Origin: Pyrinomonadaceae bacterium
GTDB taxonomy: Bacteria; Acidobacteriota; Blastocatellia; Pyrinomonadales; Pyrinomonadaceae
DNA: 8,686 nucleotides
NCBI GenBank assembly: GCA_018060305.1
Contig: JAGOWF010000108.1
Coordinates: 1-8,686, forward strand
Direction of reading: 5' to 3'
The stretch's first letter is position 1, and each line of letters starts with the position of its first letter. A program made the position numbers and the translations under genes. Positions 8,201 through 8,686 of the stretch are shown here, in pieces. The notes below the pieces were generated by a model that had not been told where the DNA came from, made no database searches, and saw only the letters and a list, made by a program, of their open reading frames with translations.

Positions 8201-8517
8201 GCGTCCGTCGCGCGTCCGACCTGGACCTCGACCGTCTTGGTTTGGGCAGCAAAGCTCCCGCCTGATGCCACAACGGTATACTCGCCGGGCTCCAGCGCGA
8301 CAAAGCGATAAATGCCCTCGCTGCTTGCGGTCACCGTGACCTCGTTGCCACGAGCCTTGCTAGTGGCCTTGACTGTCGCATTCGGGATCACCGCGCCGTT
8401 TGCGTCAGTAACGACACCTGTGATGGTGCCGGTCCCAGCCTGAGCAAAAGCGGCGGCGGCGAACGCCGCGCATATCGCCAAGACCGAGATAAACTTCATA
8501 AACTTACGTAATGTCAT
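5242..8517 (-). CDS. TonB-dependent outer-membrane receptor, Oar-like, with N-terminal carboxypeptidase-regulatory-like domain
   Basis: A 1,091-residue outer-membrane beta-barrel protein, presumably importing or binding an unknown ligand with TonB energy. Numbered from the ATG at 8515-8517: signal peptide 1-25 (basic TLRKFMK, alanine-rich core, likely cleavage AFA/QAG); a CarboxypepD_reg-like beta-sandwich at about 30-110 (TGTITGVVTDANGAVIPNATV onward); a plug at about 125-245 with SNLPINGRRFQDFATLTP, INVDGVDYNQP and AEFGRSSGGIVNVVTKGG; then a barrel of about 840 residues ending FQMQFGVRLQL. This layout matches the Oar-like receptors that are numerous in Acidobacteriota. Two cysteine pairs (C722/C734 and C1038/C1047) probably form loop disulfides. 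The start is chosen because GAGG lies 8 nt before this ATG within a purine-rich stretch; the longer frame begins at a TTG (8551-8553) without such a site and would add residues before a normal signal peptide. No SusD-like partner or regulator is adjacent, so the substrate is open. Confidence 0.93.
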   Translation of the reverse strand: MTLRKFMKFISVLAICAAFAAAAFAQAGTGTITGVVTDANGAVIPNATVKATSKARGNEVTVTASSEGIYRFVALEPGEYTVVASGGSFAAQTKTVEVQVGRATDANFALGAGNVAAEVTVTAEGIQTTQSNSDAVLSETAISNLPINGRRFQDFATLTPTAQIDTERNQISLSGQRGINTNINVDGVDYNQPFFGGIRGGERSNFAPTIPQESIKEFQVVAAGYSAEFGRSSGGIVNVVTKGGTNDFHATAFYLLRPAKASRNHDLVKAIEKEKNLKITAGPTQHQFGGSVGGAIVKNKLFYFGSYEEQRFRADRFIIFGLGNITRTAANQEAYDYYKSQESGYELTNNARTGLGRIDWNVNRANTASFRFSINKGEGANSVAVGDAGVLFNPVVDAALTNEGIEIDKNRVFVSQLTSVFSANHINDFRFQWAKGERPRIANAQTTLVTVSGVGLYGTRSFLPTTQSDRRIQFVDSFSIVAGNHSIKIGGEYSDIFQNQVFGFNQFGSFNPNQTGNPGLEDLSLTPGSSTDRRFDAINSSTNLGRAFFNQQIGNLEAAFTIKELAFYAQDAWRINPKFTLNFGLRAEKQYNPSAQGGNDAIINFVKNATFPAIGGASIDPTVIEDSPWQYGPRLGFAYDVRGNGKSVIRGFSGIYYARTPGLILAAPVNNFRLPPGDVSVGLLMSTSALSANNAGGVTAYNSFLTSNPNYVAIMGATGTACPQVVNPADPRVCLPNTVFRQFATLNINLNTFGLGSLPSLSSAQLTEMAGRLGLPIVPGSGSTVIAMAPGYENPTSFQFGFGYEHEIMPGFVVGVDYSHVKTTHLQRNRDINLPTPTIDVNGRPVFNRNNRPVTSLNRILLREDSGRSLFRAFTARTRISNKWANINAYLTLSKSLSDDDNERNATGLFYENSFNLQNEYGLARLDRKVQFVANPVFFLPHGFEISSAIRARSGLPFDATVGSDVNSDSNNNDRPLLTPGILMPRNSFRNNAEFGVDVRGQKGFGFGEGRRLIFSAEIFNLFNNANIQYAGSQTLYCASNNRTSACGLNGPTNTTFMQLRNSSGDLITPTGGNFSRTPVFQMQFGVRLQL

Positions 8518-8525
8518 TTGTTTGA

Positions 8526-8535
8526 CCTCTTTCCT
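8526..8535 (-). promoter_or_regulatory. Ribosome-binding site of the receptor gene
   Basis: On the minus strand AAGGAAAGAGG precedes the ATG at 8515-8517, with the GAGG core about 8 nt before it. This is the best Shine-Dalgarno match in the window. It decides the start against the upstream TTG at 8551-8553. Use of a clear Shine-Dalgarno sequence also argues against a Bacteroidota source. Confidence 0.8.
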
Positions 8536-8553
8536 TGTAGTCTTGAATTTCAA

Positions 8554-8686
8554 AAAAAACTATCTACTGCCTTCTGTCACAGCATGGCCGTGTCAAAAAC
8601 TCGAAATTTTGGATTTTCGTCTGGCTTTTCGGATAAATTGTGATTAAAACATAGTCCTTTTCATACCCAAACGCAAGACGAAAACC
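8554..8686 (-). promoter_or_regulatory. AT-rich leader/promoter region of the receptor gene (elements uncertain)
   Basis: This non-coding, AT-rich stretch must hold the receptor promoter unless it lies beyond the window. On the minus strand there is a perfect -35-like TTGACA (8591-8596), but no good -10 hexamer at 16-18 nt; TAGATA sits 24 nt away, which is too far. An alternative pair, TTGCGT and TATGTT with 17 nt between, lies further upstream but matches poorly. An 8-nt T-run (8552-8559) without a strong hairpin in front is present just before the leader end. A 9-nt inverted repeat (8614-8622 and 8676-8684) may be an operator. No single promoter is convincing. Confidence 0.35.
8614..8684. 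repeat. Spaced 9-nt inverted repeat upstream of the receptor gene
   Basis: TTTTCGTCT at 8614-8622 and its exact reverse complement AGACGAAAA at 8676-8684 are separated by 53 nt. The flanking bases are partly symmetric (GGA and CC). It could be a pair of binding sites or chance in AT-rich DNA; only its presence is certain. Confidence 0.35.

Noticed and set aside
8543..8553. Short palindrome TTGAA-T-TTCAA in the receptor leader as an operator
   Set aside because: Only 5-bp arms in AT-rich DNA next to a poly-A/T run; too weak to call.
8552..8559. T-run on the minus strand as an attenuator or terminator before the receptor
   Set aside because: No stable hairpin directly precedes it; the nearest CTG/CAG pairing has only 3 bp.
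1..8686. CRISPR array, insertion sequence, tRNA/rRNA, toxin-antitoxin or defence island
   Set aside because: No regularly spaced repeats, transposase motifs, terminal inverted repeats, RNA gene folds or known defence domains were visible on either strand.

Overview
All of the confidently called genes in this window lie on the minus strand. The best guess for the source is an Acidobacteriota-like bacterium, perhaps of the Blastocatellia type. This rests on a roughly 1,090-residue TonB-dependent, Oar-like outer-membrane receptor with an N-terminal carboxypeptidase-regulatory-like domain and an NGRRF-type plug, moderately GC-rich codon use, and a normal Shine-Dalgarno sequence on that gene. The lineage is an inference from gene style, not the result of a search.

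In order of transcription (right to left): a short AT-rich leader (8518-8686) precedes the receptor gene (5242-8517). A strong intrinsic terminator (5183-5219) closes that gene. Four tightly spaced genes follow: a GT4-type glycosyltransferase (4066-5154), a secreted M14-family zinc carboxypeptidase (2718-4025), the DNA-repair ATPase recN (1023-2714), and an asparaginase of the Rhizobium etli AnsA/ReAV type (1-979, cut by the window edge). Gaps within this block are 40, 3 and 43 nt, so it is probably one transcription unit.

The receptor seems to be its own transcription unit, since it has its own ribosome-binding site and terminator. The four downstream genes do not form an obvious pathway: they cover surface glycan synthesis, extracytoplasmic peptide or peptidoglycan trimming, double-strand-break repair and asparagine breakdown. 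The grouping looks like a mixed operon more than a dedicated system. The 3-nt junction between the peptidase and recN suggests translational coupling.

Two start sites should be moved inward from the longest open frames. The long frame of the glycosyltransferase would translate the preceding terminator hairpin. The long frame of the receptor begins at a TTG without a ribosome-binding site, while an ATG 12 codons downstream has a good one. I see no RNA genes, CRISPR array, insertion sequence or clear defence or mobile system. The window looks mostly ordinary, and the points of interest are the neighbourhood, the peptidase and the asparaginase family.
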